Of a DNA stretch of 64,000 bases, positions 51,397 through 61,700 are shown one piece after another. The notes beneath the pieces were generated by a model. The model made no database searches, was not told the origin of the DNA, and worked only from the letters and a program-made list of their open reading frames with translations. The stretch comes from Pseudomonadota bacterium (GTDB taxonomy: Bacteria; Myxococcota_A; Polyangia; Polyangiales; Polyangiaceae): contig JAEYYX010000049.1 of NCBI GenBank assembly GCA_023428245.1, positions 3,910-67,909 on the forward strand, given 5' to 3'. Position numbers and translations under genes: made by a program. How positions within the stretch are numbered: position 1 is the first letter of the stretch; each line of letters opens with the position of its first letter.

Positions 51397-54063
51397 ATGA
51401 CTGACGATACGCTCGAACCGCCCGCTGGCCCCCCTGCCTCCGACGGTGGAAACACGCCGTCTGCGTCCCACGATCAGGTGCCCGTGAGCATCCAGGAGGA
51501 AATGCGTTCGTCGTACCTGGACTATGCGATGAGCGTCATCATCGGGCGCGCGATCCCCGATGCCCGTGACGGACTCAAGCCCGTCCATCGCCGCATCCTC
51601 TACGCGATGCGTGATCTGAACCTGACACCAGGCTCTTCGTACTCGAAGTGCGCCAAGGTCGTCGGTGAAGTTCTCGGTAACTTCCACCCCCACGGTGACG
51701 CGAGCGTTTATGATGCGCTCGTGAGAATGGCGCAGGATTTTGCCATGCGCCACGTGCTCGTCGATGGGCAAGGAAACTTCGGTTCCGTCGACGGCGACTC
51801 CGCAGCTGCTTACCGTTATACCGAGTGTCGCCTGGCCCGGCTCTCGATGGAACTTCTCGAGGACATCGAGAAAGACACTGTCGACTTCTCGCCGAACTTC
51901 GATGAGTCGCGCCAAGAGCCGACAGTCCTGCCGGCGCGTTTCCCGCACCTTTTGGTCAACGGTTCCGGCGGTATCGCTGTCGGCATGGCCACGAACATCC
52001 CCCCGCACAACCTGCGGGAGGTGATCGATGCTACGATTCACCTGATCCACAATCCCGACGCGAGCATCTCGGACCTGATGGCCTACATCATTGGTCCCGA
52101 CTTCCCGACGGGTGCCTCGATCTATGGGCGCGCCGGTATCTACCAGGCATACACGACGGGCCGCGGTTCGGTCCTGATGCGCGCGAGGACCGAGGTCGAA
52201 CAAGTTCAAGGTTCTGAGCGCGAACAGATCGTCGTCACCGAACTCCCCTACCAGGTAAACAAGGCGCGCCTCGCCGCGAAAATTGGCGAGCTCATTCGAG
52301 AGAAGCGCATTGAGGGCGTCCGCGAGGTGCGCGATGAAAGCGACCGCGATGGCATGCGGCTCGTCGTCGAGCTCAAGAAAGACACCTTCCCCCAGGTCGT
52401 CTTGAATCACCTGTTCCGTCTCACCGACCTACAGTCCTCCTTCGGCATCATCAACCTAGCCATCGTCCAAGGTCGACCACAGGTGATGAATCTGAAGGAG
52501 ACGCTTGAGGTCTTCGTCCTGCACCGCCGTGAGGTCGTGAGCCGACGCACTCGCTTCGAGCTGTCCCGAGCCGAAGGGCAGCGCGAGATCGTCGAGGGTC
52601 TCGGAATGGCGGTCACCGAGGTCGATCTTGTAATCGACACCATTCGTAAATCCCCGGACCCCGACACGGCCCGGGAAAGGCTGATGAAGCTCCCGCTCAA
52701 GGGACTCGAAGCGTTCGTGCGGAGAGCGGGTCGCCCCGAGTCTGAGATCGAGCACGCCCGGGAGGTCCCCCAGTATTTCCTGAGCGAGCGCCAAGCCAAG
52801 GCGATCCTCGAGATGCGCCTCTCGCGCCTCACCGGCCTCGAGCAGGAAAAGCTCGCCAGCGAGTATGCAGCACTCTCGGACGAAATCGCGCGCCTGCGCG
52901 CGATTCTGTCCGATGAAGGCCGCCTGATGGAGGTCATTGTCGAAGAACTGAACGAGGTGCGCGAGAAGCACGGTCAGGATCGACGCACCGTCATCGAGGA
53001 CAACGAAGCCGAGATCCAGATGGAAGACCTGATCCAGGAAGAGGATATGGTCGTCACCATCTCGCACACCGGCTACATCAAGCGGACCGCTGCCAGCGAC
53101 TACGAAGCTCAGAAGCGCGGCGGCAAAGGCAAACGCGGCATGAAGGCACAGGACGACGACTGGGTCAGCCAGCTCTTCATCTCGTCGACCCACAGCCTCG
53201 TCTTCTTCTTCAGCGATCTCGGCAAGGTCTACGTCAAGAAGGTCTACGAGATCCCGCAAGCAGCGCGCAGCGCTAAGGGCCGCGCCATCGTCAACTTCAT
53301 CGGGCTCGAAGAAGGAGAGCGCATCACGGCCATCGCACCGGTCCCCAAGATCGAAGAAGGTCGCTACGTGATCACGGTCACCAAACAAGGCAAGATCAAG
53401 AAGACGCCTCTCGTCGACTACCGAAATTTCCGAGAAAAAGGCATCATCGGTGTGCGCATTGAGGAGGATGATCGGCTCCTCACCGCGGCCGTGACCGACG
53501 GAACGCGAGATCTTCTGATCGGTACACGCTCTGGTCAGAGCATCCGTTTCAGTGAAGAGCAGGTTCGCCCGATGGGCCGGAACACCGCTGGCGTGAAGGG
53601 AATCGAGCTCGAAGCGGGCGATGAGGTGGTCGGACTCGCAGTCTCCGATCCGAAGCGCACGCAGGTCCTTTCAATCTGTGAACGCGGCTTCGGCAAGCGA
53701 ACCTCGCTGGACGAGTTCCGTCACCAGAACCGCGGCGGCAAGGGCATCATCTTGATCGATGCGTCCGAACGAAACGGGCCGGTAGTGGGGCTCGCGTTGG
53801 TGAGCGAGCGCGACGATCTCGTCATCATGACCGACCGCGGTCAGGCTATTCGCGTTCGGGTCTTGGAGATCCGCGAGACCGGACGCAACGCGCAAGGCGT
53901 CAAGATCATGGACGTCGCAGAGGGTGAGCGGGTCGTCGCCATGGAGACGCTCGCAGAGAGTGAGACGGACGAAAGTGAAGCGGGCCGAGCCTCGGGCGAA
54001 GGTGACGAAGACAGTGGCGACGCGAGCCAAGACGAGCCGGAGCTCTCCGGCGAAAGCGAGTAA
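51397..54063 (+). CDS. gyrA: DNA gyrase subunit A
   Basis: This 888-aa gyrase breakage-reunion subunit has the active-site Tyr Y141 in AAYRYTECRL and the quinolone region HPHGDASVYD, where Ala102 takes the place of E. coli Ser83 and D106 matches Asp87. The C-terminal beta-pinwheel contains the GyrA box EAQKRGGKGKRG, needed for wrapping DNA, which distinguishes it from the parC product. The last 40 residues are an Asp/Glu/Ser-rich acidic tail. gyrB is not adjacent. ATG 51397 is used; an in-frame TTG at 51352 lacks conserved sequence. The 3' end overlaps nth. Confidence 0.95.
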   Translation: MTDDTLEPPAGPPASDGGNTPSASHDQVPVSIQEEMRSSYLDYAMSVIIGRAIPDARDGLKPVHRRILYAMRDLNLTPGSSYSKCAKVVGEVLGNFHPHGDASVYDALVRMAQDFAMRHVLVDGQGNFGSVDGDSAAAYRYTECRLARLSMELLEDIEKDTVDFSPNFDESRQEPTVLPARFPHLLVNGSGGIAVGMATNIPPHNLREVIDATIHLIHNPDASISDLMAYIIGPDFPTGASIYGRAGIYQAYTTGRGSVLMRARTEVEQVQGSEREQIVVTELPYQVNKARLAAKIGELIREKRIEGVREVRDESDRDGMRLVVELKKDTFPQVVLNHLFRLTDLQSSFGIINLAIVQGRPQVMNLKETLEVFVLHRREVVSRRTRFELSRAEGQREIVEGLGMAVTEVDLVIDTIRKSPDPDTARERLMKLPLKGLEAFVRRAGRPESEIEHAREVPQYFLSERQAKAILEMRLSRLTGLEQEKLASEYAALSDEIARLRAILSDEGRLMEVIVEELNEVREKHGQDRRTVIEDNEAEIQMEDLIQEEDMVVTISHTGYIKRTAASDYEAQKRGGKGKRGMKAQDDDWVSQLFISSTHSLVFFFSDLGKVYVKKVYEIPQAARSAKGRAIVNFIGLEEGERITAIAPVPKIEEGRYVITVTKQGKIKKTPLVDYRNFREKGIIGVRIEEDDRLLTAAVTDGTRDLLIGTRSGQSIRFSEEQVRPMGRNTAGVKGIELEAGDEVVGLAVSDPKRTQVLSICERGFGKRTSLDEFRHQNRGGKGIILIDASERNGPVVGLALVSERDDLVIMTDRGQAIRVRVLEIRETGRNAQGVKIMDVAEGERVVAMETLAESETDESEAGRASGEGDEDSGDASQDEPELSGESE

Positions 54064-54892
54064 GCCCAAGCCGAGCGCGAGCTCGGCAGCTCGGCCGAGC
54101 TCCGAGAGCGCGCGGCAGAGCACGACCGGAAGAAAGACAGCTGTCAGCGGGCGCTCCAAAAAAGCGCCCGTTGCCACGGCCCCGCCTGCGAGCGGGAAGA
54201 AAGCGGCAGCGGGAAACAAGGACGCGGCGGCGGCGATCTATGCGCGACTCCGCGCGGCACATCCCGACGCTCACTGCGAGCTCGATCATCAAAGCCCGTT
54301 CCAGCTGCTCGTCGCCACCGTGCTCAGTGCTCAGACGACAGACGTCCAGGTCAACAAGATCACCCCGGGCCTCTTCGCACGCTATAAAACAGCGCACGAG
54401 CTCGCTTCGGCCGATCAAGAAAGCGTCGAAAGTCTCCTGAACCAAATCGGCATGTTCCGCCAGAAGGCCAAGAACATCGTCGCGCTTTCCAAGTTGCTCG
54501 TAGAGAACCACGGTGGGGAGGTTCCCCGCACTTTGGACGAACTCATCCTCTTGCCCGGGGTCGGCCGCAAGACGGCCAACGTCGTACTCGGGGTCGCCTT
54601 CGGTGCCCCCGAGGGGGTCGTTGTCGACACCCACGTGGGCCGAATTTCGACGCGTCTCGGCTTCACACAGAGCGACAAACCTCCGGAGATCGAGCGGGAC
54701 CTGATGGCCCTTTTCCCCCCGAGCGAGTGGGACATGCTGAGCCACACGCTCATCTTTCACGGGCGCCGCATCTGTCGGGCCGTTCGGCCCGCCTGCTCCA
54801 GCTGCCCGGTGTCCGATCTCTGCCCGTCCGCGTTCCATGCCGAACAGGTGGGCCGAAAGCCGCCGCGCGCGCGCACCTCAACCAGGGCCTGA
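53924..54892 (+). CDS. nth: Endonuclease III
   Basis: This base-excision-repair DNA glycosylase/AP lyase has the helix-hairpin-helix LPGVGRKTANVVLG with the catalytic Lys, VVDTHVGR with the catalytic Asp, and a [4Fe-4S] cluster ligated by Cys in the pattern C-x6-C-x2-C-x5-C (CRAVRPACSSCPVSDLC). The core starts near AAAAIYARLRAAHPDAH. Upstream is a long Lys/Arg/Ser/Ala-rich extension. No start codon exists after the gyrA stop, so nth must start inside gyrA: at one of the GTG codons 53924, 53960, 53975, 54002 or 54014, giving 50 to 140 bases of overlap in a different frame. I list the longest form. Confidence 0.92.
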   Translation: MSGSSPWRRSQRVRRTKVKRAEPRAKVTKTVATRAKTSRSSPAKASKPKPSASSAARPSSESARQSTTGRKTAVSGRSKKAPVATAPPASGKKAAAGNKDAAAAIYARLRAAHPDAHCELDHQSPFQLLVATVLSAQTTDVQVNKITPGLFARYKTAHELASADQESVESLLNQIGMFRQKAKNIVALSKLLVENHGGEVPRTLDELILLPGVGRKTANVVLGVAFGAPEGVVVDTHVGRISTRLGFTQSDKPPEIERDLMALFPPSEWDMLSHTLIFHGRRICRAVRPACSSCPVSDLCPSAFHAEQVGRKPPRARTSTRA

Positions 54893-55007
54893 GCGTCAGC
54901 CGCGCTCTAGCCTCGAGCAGACGCGCCCCCGAGCTGCCCAATCCGCGCGCAGAGATTTTTCGCCCCTCGTGCACATGGCCAAGGGGCAAGCATCCGTGCG
55001 CGCAGGG

Positions 55008-56408
55008 CTACCGGCCAGATGTCCCGGAGGGAGCTTCGGGTGCGGCGGAGGCAGAATGGCTCGCCTTGCGATCCGCAAGGAAACGCTCGAGCGTGTGAGT
55101 CGTCATCTTGCCCGAAACGACTTCAGGATCCGACAGCAGCGCTTTCTGAAGCGCGATGTTCGTGCGGATACCACCGATGATGTACTCATCGAGAGCTCCC
55201 TTCATCCTCGAGATCGCCTGACCTCGCGTGGGCGCGTGCACGATGACCTTCGAGAGAAGCGAGTCGTAATTCGGCGGAACCCGCCATCCACCAAACACTC
55301 CCGAGTCCACGCGCACCCCGGTTCCGCCAGGCGGATTGTACTCGCGGATTTGTCCCGGGGACGGCGCGAAGGTCTCAGGATCTTCCGCCATGATGCGACA
55401 CTCGATCGCGTGCCCGCGGAACTTCCAGGTGCGCGTGTCGGGCAGATTCAGCTTCTCACCAGCGGCGGCGCGAAGCTGCTCAACAACTAGATCAACGCCC
55501 GTGACCATTTCCGTCACAGGATGCTCGACCTGCACTCGCGTGTTCATCTCCATGAAATAGAGAGCGCCGCTCTCGTCCATGAGGAACTCGAGAGTCCCGA
55601 GACCCACGTAGCCGGTCTCGAGGATGGCGCGGCGAATGACATCGCCCATCTTCAAGCGCTGCGCGTCGCTGAGCGACGAGCTCGGCGATTCCTCGATGAG
55701 CTTCTGGTTTTTTCGCTGGAGCGAACACTCGCGCTCACCGAGAGTCCAGGCCTGACCATGTTGATCGGCGAGAGCCTGGAACTCGATGTGCTTGGGACGC
55801 ACGACGAGTTTCTCGAGGTAGAGCTCCGCCGAAGCAAAAGAGATGGCCGCTTCGGCCGTCGCGGATTCGAAACCGCGCATGACCTCTTCGTCGTTCGTCG
55901 CGACGCGCATGCCGCGACCACCACCACCCCCGCGCGCCTTGAGCATCACGGGATAGCCGATCCTCTGCGCTTCAAGGACCGCGTGCGCGGCGTCTTTGAG
56001 CGCTTCGCTGCCCGGCAAGAGCGGCAGACCAAACTTCCTCGCCGTCTCACGGGCGGTGAGTTTGTCACCCCAAAGCTTCATAGCTTCGGCGGAAGGTCCG
56101 ATGAACGTCAGACCACACTTGGCCACCACCTCTGCGAAATGGGGATTTTCGGAGAGGAAGCCATAGCCAGGATGAATCGCGTCAGCCGCCGTCACTTCGG
56201 CGGCGCTGATGATCGCCGGAATGTTCAGGTAACTCGCGCGAGCGGGCGCAGGCCCGATGCACACCGCTTGATCCGCAAACCGGGTGTGGAGCGCGCCGTT
56301 ATCGGCTTCCGAATGCACGGCGACCGTTTGGATTCCGAGCTCGCGACAGGCGCGAATGATACGGATCGCGATCTCGCCGCGATTGGCGATGAGTACTTTT
56401 TTGAACAT
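55008..56408 (-). CDS. accC: Biotin carboxylase subunit of acetyl-CoA carboxylase
   Basis: This 466-aa ATP-grasp enzyme carboxylates biotin on BCCP, the first step of fatty-acid synthesis. It has the start MFKKVLIANRGEIAIRIIRA, the ATP-binding KARGGGGGRGMR loop, RECSLQRKNQKLIEE and FMEMNTRVQVEHPVTE with the metal and catalytic residues. Length is slightly above average because of an Ala/Ser/Pro tail after FLADRK. It follows accB with 18 bases between. Confidence 0.97.
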   Translation of the reverse strand: MFKKVLIANRGEIAIRIIRACRELGIQTVAVHSEADNGALHTRFADQAVCIGPAPARASYLNIPAIISAAEVTAADAIHPGYGFLSENPHFAEVVAKCGLTFIGPSAEAMKLWGDKLTARETARKFGLPLLPGSEALKDAAHAVLEAQRIGYPVMLKARGGGGGRGMRVATNDEEVMRGFESATAEAAISFASAELYLEKLVVRPKHIEFQALADQHGQAWTLGERECSLQRKNQKLIEESPSSSLSDAQRLKMGDVIRRAILETGYVGLGTLEFLMDESGALYFMEMNTRVQVEHPVTEMVTGVDLVVEQLRAAAGEKLNLPDTRTWKFRGHAIECRIMAEDPETFAPSPGQIREYNPPGGTGVRVDSGVFGGWRVPPNYDSLLSKVIVHAPTRGQAISRMKGALDEYIIGGIRTNIALQKALLSDPEVVSGKMTTHTLERFLADRKASHSASAAPEAPSGTSGR

Positions 56409-56426
56409 GGCAGCGAGCCCGGCGAA

Positions 56427-56876
<450 letters not shown>

Positions 56877-56950
56877 CGGGCGTCTATTTTCCTTGGCGCG
56901 AAATCCCCGTCTCCGGGGGCCGAGACGCTAGCGCCGATGGTTCCTCTCGA

Positions 56951-57400
56951 CTACCCCTCTTTCGTCGCTCGCAGCACCGCGCACAGCCCCACAAGCGCGA
57001 TCGAGTAGGAGCGGACTCCGAACCCGGCGACCTTAGCGAGACACGCCGGCGCGACCACCGAGGTGTGGCGAAATGTTTCGCGCGCCTCGGGGTTCGAAAT
57101 GTGGACCTCCACAACCGGAATCCCGCTCGCCCGCACCGCGTCGTACAGGGCGTAGGAGTAGTGGGTGTAGGCGCCGGGGTTCAGAAGCACCCCCGAGAAA
57201 CCGTCCGCCCCCGCCTCCCCGATCCAGGTGACGAGTTCCCCCTCGGAGTTGCTCTGGCGACACACGAGCTCAGCCCCGAGACCCTGGGCCTCCCGGGTCA
57301 GGATCTCGTGGAGCTCGGCTAAGGTCGTCCGGCCGTAGATCTCGGGCTCGCGCAGACCGAGACGCTGCAGGTTCGGTCCACTGACGACGAGAATCCTCAT
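56951..57400 (-). CDS. aroQ: 3-dehydroquinate dehydratase, type II
   Basis: This 149-aa shikimate-pathway enzyme has the N-terminal SGPNLQRLGLREPEIYG with catalytic Tyr22, LLNPGAYTHYSYAL with the Asn/His site, and VVEVHISNPEARETFRH. ATG 57400 overlaps the stop of the upstream roadblock gene as ATGA, indicating translational coupling. aroQ next to accB and accC is a common arrangement. Confidence 0.96.
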   Translation of the reverse strand: MRILVVSGPNLQRLGLREPEIYGRTTLAELHEILTREAQGLGAELVCRQSNSEGELVTWIGEAGADGFSGVLLNPGAYTHYSYALYDAVRASGIPVVEVHISNPEARETFRHTSVVAPACLAKVAGFGVRSYSIALVGLCAVLRATKEG

Positions 57401-57753
57401 GCGAGCTCGGCGACAAGCTGGGGCGCGAGCAGTCGAAGTGCGAAGCGCGCTTTGCCTGCATTGCCTGTGGGGGAGAGGGTCATCGCGACGAAGTACCGAT
57501 CGCTCACAACCCGAACGATAGTCGTCATTTTCTCGCTGCGCAGAGATACCTCCTCGGTTCCCCCCGCCTGGAGCATGTCCGCGGTGCGCTGGATCTGCTT
57601 GACCAGAACGCTCACCTCCGCGCCGACCACCTCGATATCGTAGGGTGACTCCGAGGCGACATAGGTTTCCACCGGGATCCCCTCGAAATCCATGAGCAAC
57701 CCGGCGTAGCCTCCCGAGCTCTCTACCGCGGTCTTCAGCGCTTCTTTGAACAT
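57397..57753 (-). CDS. Roadblock/LC7-domain protein
   Basis: This 118-aa protein has the roadblock (MglB-like) fold: MFKEALKTAVESSGGYAGLLMDFEGIPVETYV, a central VSVLVKQIQRTADML helix and a C-terminal strand pair with YFVAMTLSP. Such proteins act as partners or GAPs of small Ras-like GTPases; in myxobacteria MglB-MglA sets polarity. No MglA-type GTPase is in the window. ATG 57753 is used as it begins the domain; in-frame codons upstream (57768, 57804) are possible. It is translated together with aroQ. Confidence 0.85.
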   Translation of the reverse strand: MFKEALKTAVESSGGYAGLLMDFEGIPVETYVASESPYDIEVVGAEVSVLVKQIQRTADMLQAGGTEEVSLRSEKMTTIVRVVSDRYFVAMTLSPTGNAGKARFALRLLAPQLVAELA

Positions 57754-57897
57754 GATAGCGGCGATCATAGGCCAAGAGTGCGGGGCCGCGGAAGTTTCGC
57801 ACACCGAAATCGGTGGGACCTTTCCACAGCCACGGGCTCGAGGTTCGACTCCTCAGGAGTCATGCCCGCCTCGGAGGGGGGCGGACGCCCGGTATCG

Positions 57898-58266
57898 CTA
57901 GGGCCCGCTGTCCCCGGGGCGAGCGCCCTCGAACAGGTAAACGACCTCCGTCTTCCGAACGAGGCCAAGCTGGTCCCGGGCGGCGCGCTCGACGAAAGCC
58001 GGGTCCGTCTTGATGGCCTGGGCGGCCGCACGCAGCTCGACAATGCGCCGCTTCGTGAGGGAGATCTCCGCTTCGACGCGGGCTCTCTCCGCCTCCAGCT
58101 CCTCGTGTCGGGTGTAACCGCGCGAGCCAACCAGCATCGCAGGCGCTCCGAACACCCCGAGCAAGAGCAGGCTCACCGGCAAAGCGCGCCGCAGCCACTC
58201 TCGGCGGGCGCGTCGGACGGCGCCGCCCGTGCGCGAAGGGAGGCTCTCCAAGTTCTCTCCGTCCAT
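57898..58266 (-). CDS. ftsB: FtsB/DivIC-type septum formation initiator
   Basis: This 122-aa bitopic membrane protein has a basic cytoplasmic N-terminus, one membrane segment (about 29-48, PVSLLLLGVFGAPAMLV) and a periplasmic coiled coil (about 53-90, HEELEAERARVEAEISLTKRRIVELRA). The ending ERAARDQLGLVRKTEVVYLF is the FtsB/DivIC signature. It would bridge FtsL and FtsQ at the divisome. ATG 58266 is preferred; a GTG at 58287 adds seven residues. Confidence 0.85.
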   Translation of the reverse strand: MDGENLESLPSRTGGAVRRARREWLRRALPVSLLLLGVFGAPAMLVGSRGYTRHEELEAERARVEAEISLTKRRIVELRAAAQAIKTDPAFVERAARDQLGLVRKTEVVYLFEGARPGDSGP

Positions 58267-58705
58267 GGACTTATGGAAGATTATCACCTTGCTTCGGCTT
58301 CGAGGTCAAATCCTCGGCAGCTTTTCCGCCGGGTGGTTCGTTGCGGCGGCGCTTTCATCTAGGTTCATCTAAGGCTCGGGCATCTGGGTAGGGCTCGGGC
58401 ATCTGGGTTCATCTGGGGCTCTCGGGAGCGAGCAAGTCACTCGCCGGTGACTCACCGACGTCGGACCGCAGCCCAACTCGGCACCGCTGCCCCTGGCCAT
58501 ACTCCGCGGGGTCCCTCCGACAAGGACCGGCTCGTCTCACCCGCGGGATTCTGAGAACTTTGCTTTCCGGAGAAAATTCTCGCGGCACGGGCGGGCAAGA
58601 GCCTGGAAAATCGCGCGACTCGGACTTTCTTCGGGGAGCCGTCGCGCTATCGTCCGGCCGATTTTGATGCACCCCGGCGGGAATCCTCCCAGCCATGAGA
58701 GAAGT
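58267..58705. other. Divergent intergenic region with short direct repeats
   Basis: The 439 bases between ftsB (minus) and the kinase-TPR gene (plus) hold two 17-bp copies of GGCTCGGGCATCTGGGT (58373-58389, 58392-58408, 19-base period) and additional CATCT repeats from 58356 to 58415. A GTCAC/GTGAC pair lies near 58435. Both promoters must be here, but I see no convincing -35/-10 pair. Confidence 0.5.
58373..58408. repeat. Two 17-bp direct repeats, 19-base period
   Basis: GGCTCGGGCATCTGGGT occurs at 58373-58389 and 58392-58408 exactly, flanked by related CATCT elements. It is noncoding and lies in the divergent gap before the kinase-TPR gene; helical phasing (19 bases, nearly two turns) could suit a DNA-binding protein, which is inference. 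Confidence 0.7.
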
Positions 58706-61700
58706 ATGAGCCACACCGAAGTATTGCGCGCCGAGCTCGAGAGACTCTTCGACCTGGACGAGCTAATCCAATTGAGCAGCCAGTCCTTGGGTTTCGATCC
58801 CACTGAAGTCGGAAGCCAGGCGACCCTAGGATCATTCGCGGGCGCGCTCGTGTCCTTTTGTGAGAAGGAGGACGCGATCTTCGCGCTTGCTGACGCACTA
58901 CGTGCGTCCGGACGCGATTTGCATCCGCGTATCATCTCTCTCTTGAATGGTGAGCCAGATAAGGAAACGCTCCTGTCGCCGGGTTCCAGCCTCGGCGGAT
59001 ACCAGATCGCCCGAAAGATCGGGGAAGGTCGCGTGGGGGTGACCTACGTAGCACGCGGCCCCGAGGGTGACGTGCGACTCAAAGTTCTCACACCCGAGGC
59101 CACCCGTGATCGCCGCGGCTTGCAGCGGTATCTCACAGCAACCCGCCTCATCGACCGGGCCCACATCACGGGCGTACCGGAGCTCATCTTCGCCGGGCGC
59201 TTGGATGATCGTTATGTCGTCATCCATAGGACTCCAGAAGGGCAGCCCTTGGCTGTGCGCGTCGGACGAACAGGTCCGATGCACATCAACGAAGCGCGCG
59301 GAGTGATCGCCGCGGTGTCGGAGGTCCTGTCGCGTCTCCACTCGAAGGGCCTGGTCCATGGTGACCTGTCTCTCGACAATATCCTCACCTACCGACTCCC
59401 CACTGGCGAAACGGGGATTTCTTTGCTCGACGCTGGGACTCACTTCATCCGCATCCGGCCCGGCCGGACGCGCACAGGCCTCGCCTCGACCGGGAGTAAC
59501 CCACGCACGGTCTCCCCCGAGCAAATTCGCGGCGCCGAACCTACGGCGCACAGCGATGCGTACGCGCTCGGCGCCGTGACGTTCGAGCTCCTCACGGGCA
59601 AGCCGCCCTTCGAAGGCGACGCCCTCGAGATGGCCTATGGTCACCTCACCCGCACCCCTGCCACGCCAAGCAGCATCGCCCCCCGCGGCTGGATCGGAGC
59701 GGACCTCGATCAGCTCGTGCTCTCCCTGCTCGCCAAGGAACCGGACGCCCGCATCGCGGTCTCTCTCCTGCCCGATCGCCTGGAAGACCTCATCCATTCG
59801 CGACGCCCCGGACAAGACCAGCGTCAAGAAGCCGAAGAGCTGGAGCAGAAGCTCGTCGCCGATCCGACGAACCTCGAGCTCGCAGCGTCCCTCGAAGCCA
59901 CTGTGGGTCACGGTGTTTCCGCTGAGCAAGTCGGGCAGGCCTTCCGCCTGGCCGCATCGATGCTCGATGACGCCGAGCAGGCCGAAGACAAGAAGAGACT
60001 CCTCTTACGTGCTGCGCGCCTCTTCGAAGCGAAGAAGGAGACGCTCGAGAAAGCAGAGCAGGTCTACGCCGAGCTGCTCACGGAGGATCCGCGTGACCCG
60101 GTGGTCCAGGCTGGACACGACGAAACCCTCAAGCGCCAAGAGAAGTTCGACGCCCTCGTCGAAGCGCTGCTCGGACGCGCAGAAAACGCCTCGAACAATA
60201 ACGAGCGGGCGCGGGCTATGGCCGAAATCGGTCGCACATACCTCCGCGATCTGGGCGACACCGAGCAAGCGGTGATCGCCCTCAGCCAGGCGTTCTGCGA
60301 CGATCCGTCCGACGAGTACGCGACCGATCTCGAGCGCGCTGCCGGAACTCAGGAGAACCTTTGGAACGAAGTGCTGAGCGCTGTGGGCGAAGCGAGCCAA
60401 GACGCCTCCCAGAGCCCCGAGCATAGAAGCGCCCTCCTCTTGCGCGCAGGGCTCTGGTACCGGAGCCGTCTGTCGCGCACGGACCTAGCCGTTCCTTGTT
60501 TCCAGGCGGTTCTCGCTGCCGAACCAGCAAACGAGCAGGCACTGGTCCAGCTCACTGAGATCTACCGTAAGGCTCAGCAATGGCAGGAGCTCATCCTGAT
60601 GCTCCATCACCGCGCGAACGCCGCGGCAACTCCGCAGGTCAGCCGCGATCTGCGCACCGAGATCGCCGAGATCCAGGAGCAACGCCTCGGCCAGACGTTC
60701 GAAGCCCGCTCCACCTACGAAGCGGTCCTCGCCGAAGACCCGAGTCATTCCAAGGCGAACGAAGGCCTCTTCCGCATCCTCGATCGCGCCGAAGACTACC
60801 CCGCCCTTGTTCAGTTCATCGAGCGGCGCCTGGGGAGCGAAAGCCCTCAGGACCGCGTACGCAGCTTGTGCCGCGTGGCCGAGATCTACGACACGAGGCT
60901 CGACAGCTCCGAGCAAGCTCTCGCCCAATACAAGAGGGCACTCGAGGTCGATCCCGAGAGCATCGACGCCCTACGCGGCATCGAGAATGTTCTGACCAAA
61001 CAAGGCAAGTACCGCGAGCTCCTCGAGAACCTCGAGCAGCAGGTCACCTCCGCCGCTACGCCCAAGCAGAAGGTGCTCCTCTTCGAGCGCATGGCCTCCG
61101 TCTACGAAGAGGAGTTCATCGATCAGAAGGGCGCAGCGAGCGCCCTCGAACGAGCTCTAGCGCTCGATCCGAACCGCGTTTCGGCCCTCGGCCACCTCAC
61201 GCGCATCTTCCGGGGCCTTGGCCGTTTCGAGGACGCCTCTCGCCTCTATGAGCGACAGGCGCGCGTCGTCGATAGCCCCGAGGAGCGCATTGCGCTCGGC
61301 ATGGCCTGGGGACGGCTTCTGGCCGAAGAACTCGGAGAGCCCGAGAAGGCCGCCCGAGCCTACGAAATTGTCCTCGAGGCGAACCCGGAGCACCCGGCCG
61401 CGCTCGAAGCCCTCGCTAAGCTCAGGGAGGCCACCGGTGACGCAGCCCGCGCCGTTGAAGCCATCCTCTCTCTCGCTGACAAGGCCGAGACCCCCGAGGC
61501 ACGCGCTGAGCAGTACCTGCGCGCTGCGAAGCTGCTCGAGACGCGAGGACAGCGTGAGCTGGCCATCGAGCACTATAGAAACGCTCTCGAGTCGAACCCG
61601 AGCGACCACAATATCGCCGTGCAGCTGCGCGCGGCCTATCTCGCCCTCGGCGACATCGGAGCGGCCCTTGAGCTCCTCGAACAAGAGCTCGAGGTGGCCG

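Noticed and set aside
57840..57854. tRNA T-arm-like sequence (GAGG-TTCGACT-CCTC)
   Set aside because: No matching acceptor, D or anticodon arms; upstream loop lacks U33. The adjacent GACTCCT/AGGAGTC palindrome explains part of the match. At most a tRNA fragment.
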